Positions 1 through 6,699 of a stretch of 6,699 nucleotides of DNA are shown here, piece by piece. Below the pieces are notes generated by a model. The model was not told the DNA's origin. It saw nothing but the letters and a program-made list of their open reading frames with translations, and searched no databases. The position numbers and the translations under genes are program-made. The stretch's first letter is position 1; every line of letters begins with the position of its first letter. The stretch is from positions 1 through 6,699 of the forward strand of contig JAGGWM010000130.1 in assembly GCA_021157445.1 (NCBI GenBank), given 5' to 3'. Source of the stretch: Thermococcus sp. (lineage in GTDB: Archaea > Methanobacteriota_B > Thermococci > Thermococcales > Thermococcaceae).

Positions 1-30
1 AATCAAGGGTATTCGTTGCATAAGCCAGAA

Positions 31-112
31 TAGTAACAGAAGTTGTTACTATGATTGGCAGTCCGCAGTGGGGACTCTAAACTCAAATATCACGAATGTG
101 ATAACTATTATC
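31..112. repeat. Cluster of inverted repeats upstream of the small winged-helix gene
   Basis: Four inverted repeats are packed in about 80 bases before the gene at 127. They are TAGTAAC (31-37) with GTTACTA (45-51), AGTCC (60-64) with GGACT (72-76), TATCAC (88-93) with GTGATA (98-103), and GATAA (100-104) with TTATC (108-112). The last two share bases, so they could be alternative hairpins or overlapping protein sites. The arms are short, and the set ends just before the ribosome binding site. The most natural reading is operators for the downstream DNA-binding protein, possibly self-regulation, or structure within a leader RNA. Neither is shown by the sequence alone. Confidence 0.45.
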
Positions 113-126
113 GGGGTGATGTAACT

Positions 127-471
127 ATGCCGAGACGACCCAAATATCCTCCGTATGTTAACATCAAAATCCCTCGGGATTTGGTTGAGGTTTGGGAAAC
201 AAACCTCATGGACATACTGTTTACTGAGAAAGAGGCTGAGATTGCCAAGAGAATAATAAAATACATCAAGGAGAACGAACGCATTTATCCAGATGAATAT
301 AAGCAGATAATAAACGGAAATGTGGAAAAGGTAAGATATTTCAGAGTTCTAAGGAAGATGGTCAGTTTAGGGCTCTTGAAGAGGGGCAAAGACTCTTCTT
401 ACATACTCAGCGAAGAATTCGCACTTAAGTTAGGAGCAATGCTCGAAAAGTGGAAAGCCATCACCGGGTGA
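127..471 (+). CDS. Small winged-helix-like DNA-binding protein, probably element-borne
   Basis: This is a 114-residue basic protein that I do not recognise as a named family. Residues about 35-105 look like a winged helix. Helices around EKEAEIAKRIIKYIKEN and VEKVRYFRVLRKMVSLGLL are followed by a short wing with SSYILSEEF, as in small archaeal transcription regulators. The N-terminal PYVNIKIPRDL stretch resembles a strand-helix start seen in other small archaeal DNA-binding proteins. The ATG at 127 is chosen because GGTGAT (115-120) sits six bases before it; an in-frame TTG at 55 would extend the protein by 24 residues but would run through the inverted-repeat cluster. No signal peptide or membrane segment is seen. 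The stop codon overlaps an ATG (TGATG, 469-473) in the frame of the next gene. A role as regulator of the integrated element is inferred from position and fold only. Confidence 0.65.
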   Translation: MPRRPKYPPYVNIKIPRDLVEVWETNLMDILFTEKEAEIAKRIIKYIKENERIYPDEYKQIINGNVEKVRYFRVLRKMVSLGLLKRGKDSSYILSEEFALKLGAMLEKWKAITG

Positions 472-523
472 TGCTCAATGTTCATAAACTCCAAAGTATA
501 TACTACAAAACACAGGGCACAGT

Positions 524-553
524 GTGGCTACACGTGGCCATGTGTGGCCACAC
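524..553. promoter_or_regulatory. Three tandem 10-bp repeats, probable ribbon-helix-helix operator
   Basis: Three decamers follow each other without a gap: GTGGCTACAC (524-533), GTGGCCATGT (534-543) and GTGGCCACAC (544-553). The core TGGCYA recurs at 525, 535 and 545, exactly one helical turn apart, so all copies face the same side of the DNA. The last copy lies in a perfect 12-bp palindrome, GTGTGGCCACAC (542-553); the first copy matches it at 11 of 12 positions (522-533). Ribbon-helix-helix proteins often bind such phased short repeats cooperatively. The array ends two bases before the ribosome binding site of a predicted ribbon-helix-helix protein starting at 570, so self-repression is a reasonable inference. 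Confidence 0.6.
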
Positions 554-569
554 CAGAGGGGGCATTGAT

Positions 570-851
570 ATGGCTCAAAAAAGCAAAAAGAGGGTTAGAG
601 CACCTATTCACATCACAATTGACCCGTTGGTGCTCGAGGTTTTGGATAAAGTCACAAAGAATAGGAGTCAATTCATTGAGGAGGCTGTGATAATGCGGCT
701 TTCACACGAAAACTTGCTCCCAAAAGAAGTTGAAAGGATAGTGGCGGGCCGGACGGGATTTGAACCCGCGACCACCGGGTTAAAAGCCCGGTGCTCTAAC
801 CAGGCTGAGCTACCGGCCCTCGATAAGTTAGGGATTGTAATGCGCTTATAA
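570..851 (+). CDS. Ribbon-helix-helix frame reading through tRNA-Lys; probable Int(N) fragment of an SSV-type integrase
   Basis: The frame encodes 93 residues. Residues 12-45 form a ribbon-helix-helix: strand PIHITID, a helix from LVLEVLDKV, the turn NRSQ and a second helix FIEEAVIMRL. From about residue 58 the frame is inside the tRNA-Lys gene, read antisense (GRTGFEPATTGLKARC), and it stays open until TAA at 849. In the SSV1 integrase, as I remember it, a tRNA-derived PPGFEPGTSG segment lies at a similar distance from the N-terminus, where the attachment site sits inside the gene. This frame therefore looks like the N-terminal half left after integration; the tyrosine-recombinase half is absent. 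The ATG at 570 has AGAGGGGG (555-562) before it. An upstream ATG at 471, overlapping the previous stop, would add 33 unconvincing residues. The alternative is a free-standing ribbon-helix-helix regulator whose tail over the tRNA is accidental; tRNA antisense frames are often open. Confidence 0.5.
   Translation: MAQKSKKRVRAPIHITIDPLVLEVLDKVTKNRSQFIEEAVIMRLSHENLLPKEVERIVAGRTGFEPATTGLKARCSNQAELPALDKLGIVMRL
742..819 (-). tRNA. tRNA-Lys (anticodon UUU), CCA encoded
   Basis: The minus strand folds as a full cloverleaf of 78 bases. The acceptor stem GGGCCGG (819-813) pairs with CCGGCCC (752-746). The D stem is GCTC/GAGC, the anticodon stem is CCGGG/CCCGG around loop CTTTTAA, and the T arm has loop TTCAAAT with stem GCGGG/CCCGT. 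The anticodon TTT is at 784-782, so it decodes AAA and AAG lysine codons. A discriminator G and a genome-encoded CCA (744-742) follow. No intron is present and no stem mismatch is seen, so it should be functional. Downstream on its own strand the sequence becomes pyrimidine-rich with short T runs (about 741-722), a plausible terminator. It probably serves as the integration target of the element on its 3' side. Confidence 0.97.
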
Positions 852-854
852 ATT
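845..854 (-). promoter_or_regulatory. TATA box of tRNA-Lys
   Basis: On the minus strand the sequence AATTTATAAG is preceded by an A-rich stretch that can serve as the TFB recognition element. Its centre lies about 30 bases before the mature 5' end of the tRNA, the usual spacing for an archaeal TBP/TFB promoter whose transcript starts a few bases ahead of the tRNA. Confidence 0.7.
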
Positions 855-1119
855 TTTTGGTCTTAAATTGGATACTCTCAAGACAGGAATGTCAGATTTG
901 AATCCCTGATGCTACCACAAAAAAGATGGAGGTATAAAGGCTGGGACTTATTTTTGGTTGATAGGGTACACTATTATTTTTGCTCTTGATTCTCTGGTCT
1001 AATTAATCTTCGATGGCTCTAGAAGGTGTTATCCTGACAGTACCTCGGCACCTATACAAAAAATTTTAATACTCTCCCAGCTAGAAATATATTAGGGCTG
1101 GATTGGAGGGCGACATATT
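852..1119. other. Intergenic region between the tRNA-Lys/Int(N) boundary and the methyltransferase gene
   Basis: No convincing gene is seen on either strand; the frames are short and lack ribosome binding sites. The stretch holds the tRNA promoter at its left end, weak short inverted repeats (for example GTCTT 860-864 with AAGAC 880-884), and two T-rich tracts near 949-957 and 974-981 that could end plus-strand transcripts. A short segment at 894-916 looks faintly like an antisense tRNA T-arm. The methyltransferase promoter lies at the right end. Confidence 0.6.
1058..1071 (+). promoter_or_regulatory. Probable promoter of the methyltransferase gene
   Basis: An A-rich stretch (1058-1063), suitable as a TFB recognition element, runs into TTTTAATA (1064-1071). 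Transcription would begin about 25 bases later, near 1093-1098, leaving a short leader that contains GGAGGG (1105-1110) before the ATG at 1120. A competing A/T-rich stretch at 1086-1094 is too close to the start codon to leave a leader. Confidence 0.5.
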
Positions 1120-2403
1120 ATGGATCCGCGTTTTTTAAACACCCCCAGTTATATTGGAAAAAGCAAACAAAAACTGCTTAGATATCTTTCCCGGGCATAT
1201 CCTTTGCCAGCTTATCTTTCAGAAATCGCTAGAGCTACAAATTTAAGCATACAAGAGGTCAAAGATATGCTCTTGGGAACAGGTTTTACACATCAAGATG
1301 ACAAATCACTTGTGGAATTAGGGTTAGTTGAGATTGTTGAAGGAGAAGGATTTAAATATTATCGCTTATCCGAGGAGGGAAGAAGATTTTTGGATTTTTT
1401 GGAATCTCAAGATTTCAGAGAGAAACCCTTTTTTCAAAAAAATGATGTAAAAAGCCTAATTCGTGTCCTTGATACAACGCTATCTTTTGCCGTGGACTTA
1501 GCACTGTTTGATTTACTCAAACTTGGCTTGAAGTATGGAGTATTTCATGCAATAAGTGAGAAAAAGCATTATGCAGATGCCTTGGTGGATATCCCCGTTA
1601 GAAATAAAATTCTGCTCAAAACAATGTTAGAGACGTACACAACACTTGGATTTGCGGATAGTGCATTTAATAGAATTTGGGGCAGGAGTATAGATTACAA
1701 TCTAAAATTGGACGCAAAATCTCTGTCATATCTTGCTCCTGATGTAATCCCCATATTTGATAGAATGTTTGAATTTGTGGAAGTCTCTCTAAATTCCAAA
1801 TCTCCAGCAAGCTTTATGGACTTTGATAAGAATGCAGAGTTTTGGGACATGCGCCTCAACAGTCAACTAACGAAAATTTACCGGGCAATTATCAGAGAGC
1901 TCGGTGAAATTACCAGGGGTAAGAGAGTTCTGGATCTTGGATGTGGCTCCGTATCTCCAGAAGAGATTGGAAAAGCAGTTGGCTATGAGGGATTATATAT
2001 GGGAGTTGATTTTTCTCATAACCTTTTAGACATTGCAAAAAGACGCGTGAAAAGAAATGGGTTGGACTGGGTGATATTAAAAGAGATCGATGTTCAGAAG
2101 GTTAAGCCGAAAGGAGAGTATGATGTAGTGATAATGAGTTTTCTTTTAGAATATATCCCAGCCATTCAGCGTGTTATAAACAGTGCTGTTAATGTCTTGA
2201 GTGAAGGAGGAAAACTTATAATAGTGGAGCCTTTTAGAGAGAATTATCCCGGAATTGAAGCTTGGGAATTTTTTGAAAAATTAACAAAAGAATTTGTCAA
2301 ATTTCCAAGCAGAAATGAAATTATATCTTCGCTGGAAGCTACCGGCCGGACTTTTAGAGTTGAAGAATTCGGAAAAAGCGTTCTTGTAATTGAAGTTCTA
2401 TAA
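1120..2403 (+). CDS. Winged-helix / SAM-dependent methyltransferase fusion protein
   Basis: This is a 427-residue cytoplasmic protein. Residues about 15-95 look like a winged helix (LPAYLSEIARATNLS, then the wing EGEGFKYYRLSEEGRRFLDFL). Residues about 115-205 resemble the helical dimerisation/winged-helix part of hydroxyindole-type O-methyltransferases (FDLLKLGLKYGVF...LLKTMLETYTTLGF). Residues about 255-427 are a class I Rossmann methyltransferase: the SAM-binding motif VLDLGCGS (270-277), the acidic residue ending strand 2 in GVDFS (295-299), and the strand 4 motif DVVIMSFLLEY (335-345). The fold says it transfers a methyl group from S-adenosylmethionine; the substrate is unknown. An O-methyltransferase-like small-molecule target or a regulatory role are both possible. 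GGAGGG lies nine bases before the ATG. By eye the gene is richer in A/T than the genes after it, and it lies just beyond the tRNA insertion site, so acquisition by transfer is possible but unproven. Confidence 0.8.
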   Translation: MDPRFLNTPSYIGKSKQKLLRYLSRAYPLPAYLSEIARATNLSIQEVKDMLLGTGFTHQDDKSLVELGLVEIVEGEGFKYYRLSEEGRRFLDFLESQDFREKPFFQKNDVKSLIRVLDTTLSFAVDLALFDLLKLGLKYGVFHAISEKKHYADALVDIPVRNKILLKTMLETYTTLGFADSAFNRIWGRSIDYNLKLDAKSLSYLAPDVIPIFDRMFEFVEVSLNSKSPASFMDFDKNAEFWDMRLNSQLTKIYRAIIRELGEITRGKRVLDLGCGSVSPEEIGKAVGYEGLYMGVDFSHNLLDIAKRRVKRNGLDWVILKEIDVQKVKPKGEYDVVIMSFLLEYIPAIQRVINSAVNVLSEGGKLIIVEPFRENYPGIEAWEFFEKLTKEFVKFPSRNEIISSLEATGRTFRVEEFGKSVLVIEVL

Positions 2404-2408
2404 CAACC

Positions 2409-2422
2409 AAAGCAGTTATAAA
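2409..2422 (+). promoter_or_regulatory. Probable promoter of the PP-loop/ferredoxin gene
   Basis: TTATAAA (2416-2422) is preceded by the purine-rich AACCAAAG-type stretch. It lies just after the methyltransferase stop codon. A start about 25 bases downstream would fall at the AGGTGA ribosome binding site (2444-2449), so the transcript would have a very short leader. Read-through from the methyltransferase gene cannot be excluded. Confidence 0.5.
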
Positions 2423-2453
2423 CCCAGTAAGTTTTCTCCTCTTAGGTGAGATA

Positions 2454-4334
2454 ATGAGAAAAGGGCCGGTATTTCTGGGTAAAGCCCACATTTATTGGTG
2501 TGGGAAATGCAATGTCCCCCTAATAAGCGAGAAATGTGATATCCATGGCGAGGGCTTTAGAGTAGATCTAACTCCTCCCGCAGATGTGAGGTTTGCCTTT
2601 GAAAAGGATCTGGAGTTCATTAGACGTGAGTTTAAAGGCCACTACGGCGTTGACGTTGGTGAGATAATTGACGGCAAAATTGTGCTTTTGAACAAAACCC
2701 CTGGGGAAGATGATGTATATGAAATAATTGTCGACGGTTACATCTTTGGATGGCTTCGCTTTGATCCGCTTGAACTTAGGTGGAAGCCCGGATTGAAAAT
2801 TGAGGGTGCAACAGCTCTGTGGAAGCACTTTGGAAGGAGCATGAAGAAATGGGTTATAGTGGATAGGGGAGCAAAGGAGCCTATAAAAAATGGAGCAAAC
2901 GTTCTGCCTGTGGGGATTATTGAGGCGGAAAAGAGCATTAGAGTAGGAGACGACGTCATTGTAGTCTGTGATGATGAGGTTATCGCTACTGGGATAGCCA
3001 AGAAGGATTATGAACGGCTGAGTGATAAAAAAGAGCGAGGAACCGGAATAAAAACAAGGCACCAGAAAAGGGTTCAATATCGAGAAGGTAAAAAGGCAAC
3101 CATGGAGGATGTAATAAAAGCCAACAGGTCTGCGCTAGAAGAGAAAGTTAAAGAGGCCAGAGCTTTTATGAGGAAAACTGTTCAAAACACAAATAAACCA
3201 ATTGCCGTTGCCTTCAGTGGTGGAAAAGACAGCTTGGCTGTTTTGGGTTTGGCTCTTGAAGAATTCGAAGATTTTACGGTGTTCTTTAATAACACTGGAA
3301 TAGAGTTCCCAGAAACCATTGAGTACGTAAAAGAAATCGAGAAAGAGCTCAAGAAGAAAAACATAAAATTTATCATAGCGGACGCAGCCAATGCCTTCTG
3401 GAATTCCCTTAGTGTTTTTTCACCTCCGGGAAGGGACTACAGGTGGTGCTGTAAGGTCACAAAGCTTGGTCCAATAACATTAACGATAAAGGAGCACTAT
3501 CCAGAAGGCGTCCTGATGTTTGTCGGCCAGAGAAAGTATGAAAGCATGCAGAGATACAAACAGCCGAGGGTATGGAAAAATCCATGGGTGCCCAATGAAA
3601 TTGGCGCTTCTCCAATCTTTCACTGGAACGCTCTTGAGGTGTGGCTCTACATATTCTCCCGTAAGCTGAAATACAATCCCCTTTATGAGAATCGCCTAGA
3701 TAGAATCGGATGTTTCATGTGTCCGAGCTCTTCTTTGGCTGAAATTCAAACGCTAAAGGAAGAGAAACCCCAATTGTGGAAAAAGTGGGAAAATGAGCTT
3801 AAGAAGTGGAAAGACCGCTTTGGAATGCCGGAGGAATGGATAACCCACGGCTTCTGGAGGTGGAGACGGTTAACCAAAGGGCAAAAAGCCATTGCAAGAG
3901 AACTTGGGGTTGAAGTTCCAGAAAAGAGAACCTGGGAACCTATAAGATACTCGCTTGAAGAAAGAAACGGAGAGTTTATCCTCAAAATAAACACAAAGAT
4001 AGTCCTAGAAAGAATTGAGGAAGTAGCCCCAATATTGGGAGAAGTAAGTAAAGAGAGAGACTCCATAAAAATAGATAGTATTGTGTTTACGAAGGAAGAG
4101 GTTAGAGCAAAGAGCAGGGAAGATGCCGTAAGGGCATACTATCTAATAAAGAGGGCATATGAGTGTGTCGGATGCGGGGTATGTGTTGGGAAATGTCCAG
4201 AAAATGCTTTAAGAATAAACCCCCACACAAGAAAGATAGAAGTTGACTCTGCAAGATGTATCCACTGTGGGGAGTGTATGGAGGTATGTCCACTGTTAAA
4301 AATAAAAAACCCTCAAGAAGGAAGTCAGCTTTAA
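2454..4334 (+). CDS. APS/PAPS-reductase-like PP-loop protein with Zn motif, PUA domain and dicluster ferredoxin tail
   Basis: This is a 626-residue cytoplasmic protein of several parts. Cys16, Cys19, Cys28 and His31 form a zinc-ribbon-like site. Residues about 132-190 match a PUA domain (VIVDRGAKEPIKNGANVLPVG), a fold that binds structured RNA. Residues about 245-430 are an adenine-nucleotide alpha-hydrolase/PAPS-reductase domain with the PP-loop SGGKDS (255-260), which binds ATP or an adenylated sulfur compound. Cys332-Cys333 and Cys420/Cys423 give the CC-X86-CxxC pattern that holds a [4Fe-4S] cluster in APS reductases. Residues 571-581 and 602-612 carry two CxxCxxCxxxC motifs for two more [4Fe-4S] clusters. 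The catalytic ECGLH-type motif of assimilatory reductases is not seen. Such proteins are usually annotated as PAPS reductases, but the PUA domain and missing motif fit RNA thiolation or another sulfur transfer better; this is inference. AGGTGA (2444-2449) supports the ATG. The 3' end overlaps the next gene. Confidence 0.85.
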   Translation: MRKGPVFLGKAHIYWCGKCNVPLISEKCDIHGEGFRVDLTPPADVRFAFEKDLEFIRREFKGHYGVDVGEIIDGKIVLLNKTPGEDDVYEIIVDGYIFGWLRFDPLELRWKPGLKIEGATALWKHFGRSMKKWVIVDRGAKEPIKNGANVLPVGIIEAEKSIRVGDDVIVVCDDEVIATGIAKKDYERLSDKKERGTGIKTRHQKRVQYREGKKATMEDVIKANRSALEEKVKEARAFMRKTVQNTNKPIAVAFSGGKDSLAVLGLALEEFEDFTVFFNNTGIEFPETIEYVKEIEKELKKKNIKFIIADAANAFWNSLSVFSPPGRDYRWCCKVTKLGPITLTIKEHYPEGVLMFVGQRKYESMQRYKQPRVWKNPWVPNEIGASPIFHWNALEVWLYIFSRKLKYNPLYENRLDRIGCFMCPSSSLAEIQTLKEEKPQLWKKWENELKKWKDRFGMPEEWITHGFWRWRRLTKGQKAIARELGVEVPEKRTWEPIRYSLEERNGEFILKINTKIVLERIEEVAPILGEVSKERDSIKIDSIVFTKEEVRAKSREDAVRAYYLIKRAYECVGCGVCVGKCPENALRINPHTRKIEVDSARCIHCGECMEVCPLLKIKNPQEGSQL

Positions 4335-5215
4335 TAGCTTTATCATTTTTCTTGCTCCTGCTCTCTGACTCTGTAGTTTCCCAAGAGTATGAATACGACT
4401 TAGATAGCTACTCCCTTTATTTCGATATTCTGGAAGGTTATAAGGTTAAAGAGACTATCGAACTTTTGATGTCTCCAAACGTGCCAATTTCTCATTACAC
4501 CTTCTACTCTGAATACCCAATTGAAAGTCCAGAGGCGATAATTGAAATCAACGGTAAGACTCAGATAGCCAACATAAGTGTTTCCAAAATTGTGGGGGAT
4601 ATAAATGCCATCTATATTGAATTCCCCGAGGTTTCACCCGGGAGCAGATTAAAGATAAGAATAAGCTTTTACTCGGAAGGAATGCTCCAAGACGTCACCG
4701 GAAAGAAGCAGTTTTCATATTATGTCAAATTCAATCAACCAGTAGGATATTTCTATGCAAGACTGTACGTCCCTAAAGGTTATGCAATTCTATCTCCCAT
4801 AGTCCCATCCCCGGATAAGGTTGAAAGCACAGGAAATGCCTTGATTTTGGAGTGGAAAAAAACAGACGTTAGGCCAGAGGAGGAGTTTTATTTTATAGTG
4901 GGGTTCTCGGAAGAGGTAAAAAATCAGTTTCCATTAATGATGTTTCTGACAACGATTTTTATAACCTTCTTGGGCGGTTTTGTTGCTGGAATCCTCTATA
5001 AGGGGAAAGAAAAAAGTGCGATTGACCTGAGGTCGGATGAAGAGAAGGTTCTTGAACTGCTTAAAGAAGGCCCACTCCACCAGAGTGAACTTGTAAAGCG
5101 GCTTGGTTTTTCAAAGGCAAAGGTCAGCCTTCTGTTAAGGGATATGGAAAAGAAAGGGTTAATAGAAAGGGTTAAAGAGGGAAGAACATATCTCGTTAGG
5201 TTAAAAGAAAGCTGA
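4286..5215 (+). CDS. Membrane-anchored winged-helix transcription regulator with extracytoplasmic sensor domain
   Basis: This is a 309-residue protein. It opens with a basic stretch and hydrophobic core (RRKSALIALSFFLLLLSDSV, residues 11-30), typical of a signal peptide or anchor. Residues about 33-212 form a beta-rich outer domain of no family I can name. A membrane helix follows at about 215-238 (FPLMMFLTTIFITFLGG onward). The cytoplasmic tail (248-309) is a MarR/ArsR-like winged helix: a helix from EEKVLELLKEG, recognition helix SKAKVSLLLRDMEKKGLI, wing KEGRTYLV. The layout suggests a one-component regulator that senses something outside and binds DNA at the membrane; ligand and targets are unknown. 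The start is uncertain: ATG 4286 has GGGGAG 11 bases before it plus an abutting GGAGGT, GTG 4274 and ATG 4256 are in frame but give odd N-termini. It overlaps the end of the preceding gene by 49 bases, so the two are probably co-transcribed. Confidence 0.8.
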   Translation: MSTVKNKKPSRRKSALIALSFFLLLLSDSVVSQEYEYDLDSYSLYFDILEGYKVKETIELLMSPNVPISHYTFYSEYPIESPEAIIEINGKTQIANISVSKIVGDINAIYIEFPEVSPGSRLKIRISFYSEGMLQDVTGKKQFSYYVKFNQPVGYFYARLYVPKGYAILSPIVPSPDKVESTGNALILEWKKTDVRPEEEFYFIVGFSEEVKNQFPLMMFLTTIFITFLGGFVAGILYKGKEKSAIDLRSDEEKVLELLKEGPLHQSELVKRLGFSKAKVSLLLRDMEKKGLIERVKEGRTYLVRLKES

Positions 5216-5230
5216 GCTAATCTTTATAAA
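5216..5230 (+). promoter_or_regulatory. Promoter of the zinc-ribbon gene
   Basis: TTTATAAA (5223-5230) is close to the ideal archaeal TATA box and lies immediately after the stop codon of the membrane regulator. The predicted start near 5250 leaves a leader of about 14 bases carrying the ribosome binding site AGGTGAG (5252-5258). Confidence 0.7.
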
Positions 5231-5263
5231 GAGAACTCATCCAAAGCGGAAAGGTGAGTAAAA

Positions 5264-6584
<1,321 letters not shown>

Positions 6585-6585
6585 G

Positions 6586-6699
6586 ATGTACCTTATAGCT
6601 TTTGATCTCGAAGGAACCTTGGTGAAATCCAAATCAAGTTGGGTTGAGCTTCATAAGAAGTTTGGCACCTGGGACAAAGGAAAGGAATATGCCGAGAGG
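6586..6699 (+). CDS. HAD-superfamily phosphatase (5' part only, cut by window end)
   Basis: Only the first 38 residues are present. The N-terminal YLIAFDLEGTLV is HAD motif I, with the nucleophile Asp7 and a Glu (residue 9) where most HAD phosphatases have the second Asp. Motif I of the DLEGT type occurs in some phosphoserine-phosphatase-like (HAD-IB) enzymes of Thermococcales and in ThrH, so a small-molecule phosphatase is likely; the substrate cannot be told from this fragment. GGAGGGG (6574-6580) lies five bases before the ATG. The start comes one base after the pcm stop codon, which indicates coupling to pcm. Confidence 0.85.
   Translation, partial: MYLIAFDLEGTLVKSKSSWVELHKKFGTWDKGKEYAER

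Larger units (their letters stand above)
1..786. mobile_element. Probable end of a tRNA-Lys-integrated element (runs off left edge)
   Basis: This stretch holds two small DNA-binding-type genes, many inverted and tandem repeats, and ends in the 3' half of a tRNA gene. SSV-type archaeal elements integrate into the 3' part of a tRNA gene and leave the tRNA intact at one end, next to the N-terminal piece of their own integrase gene. That matches the order seen here: winged-helix gene, ribbon-helix-helix frame, then tRNA-Lys read antisense. The inner boundary is placed at the anticodon loop (about 786) because attachment cores usually span anticodon loop to 3' end; this is inferred, not measured. 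No integrase catalytic domain is visible, as expected if Int(C) lies at the distant end outside the window. The alternative is ordinary chromosome with two small regulators beside a tRNA. Confidence 0.5.

Noticed and set aside
478..690. A 70-codon plus-strand open frame over the tandem repeats and the ribbon-helix-helix gene
   Set aside because: Its product has no domain-like pattern and no clear ribosome binding site; it is an out-of-frame shadow of the frame starting at 570.
1..820. CRISPR-like array suggested by the many short repeats
   Set aside because: The repeats are 5-12 bases, differ from one another, and have no regular spacers of 30-40 bases.
1077..1101. Inverted repeat CCAGC ... 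GCTGG around the methyltransferase start region
   Set aside because: Arms of only five bases with a 15-base spacer are easily expected by chance in a region of this length.
2568..3077. A 169-codon minus-strand open frame within the PP-loop gene
   Set aside because: The opposite frame encodes recognisable zinc, PUA and PP-loop motifs; the minus-strand product has no coherent family features.

Overview
The window looks like chromosome from a hyperthermophilic euryarchaeon of the order Thermococcales (Thermococcus/Pyrococcus type). The reasons are: genes start after GGTGA-type Shine-Dalgarno sites and TTTATAAA/TTTTAATA TATA boxes; the tRNA gene encodes its own CCA end; there is an archaeal zinc-ribbon protein of the HVO_0476 kind; and the protein-L-isoaspartate methyltransferase closely matches my memory of the Pyrococcus furiosus enzyme. 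No species can be named from the sequence alone.

Positions 1-819 look like the end of an integrated mobile element at a tRNA gene. A small winged-helix-like protein (127-471) is preceded by a cluster of inverted repeats. It is followed by a reading frame (570-851) that starts with a ribbon-helix-helix domain and then runs, open, antisense through a complete tRNA-Lys(UUU) gene (742-819, minus strand). That is the layout of the Int(N) half of an SSV-type 'suicide' integrase, whose gene carries the tRNA-derived attachment site and is cut in two by integration. Just upstream of this frame lie three 10-bp repeats in exact tandem, a probable operator. The rest of the element would lie off the left edge.

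Positions 820-1119 are non-coding and hold the divergent tRNA promoter and the promoter of the next gene. A more A/T-rich gene for a winged-helix plus SAM-methyltransferase protein (1120-2403) follows.

The rest is compact, with all genes on the plus strand. The 626-residue multidomain protein (2454-4334) has an N-terminal zinc-binding motif, a PUA RNA-binding domain, an APS/PAPS-reductase-like PP-loop domain with a CC...CxxC iron-sulfur signature, and a two-cluster ferredoxin tail. It overlaps a membrane-anchored regulator (4286-5215) with an outside sensor domain and a cytoplasmic winged helix. Then come the HVO_0476-like zinc-ribbon protein (5264-5869), pcm (5919-6584), and the start of a HAD phosphatase (6586 onward) one base after pcm. 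The overlap makes the PP-loop protein and the membrane regulator a likely co-expressed pair. Pcm and the HAD gene are a second such pair. The two most notable items are the split-integrase boundary and the PP-loop/PUA/ferredoxin fusion, which lacks the usual catalytic motif of sulfate-assimilation reductases and may act on RNA instead.
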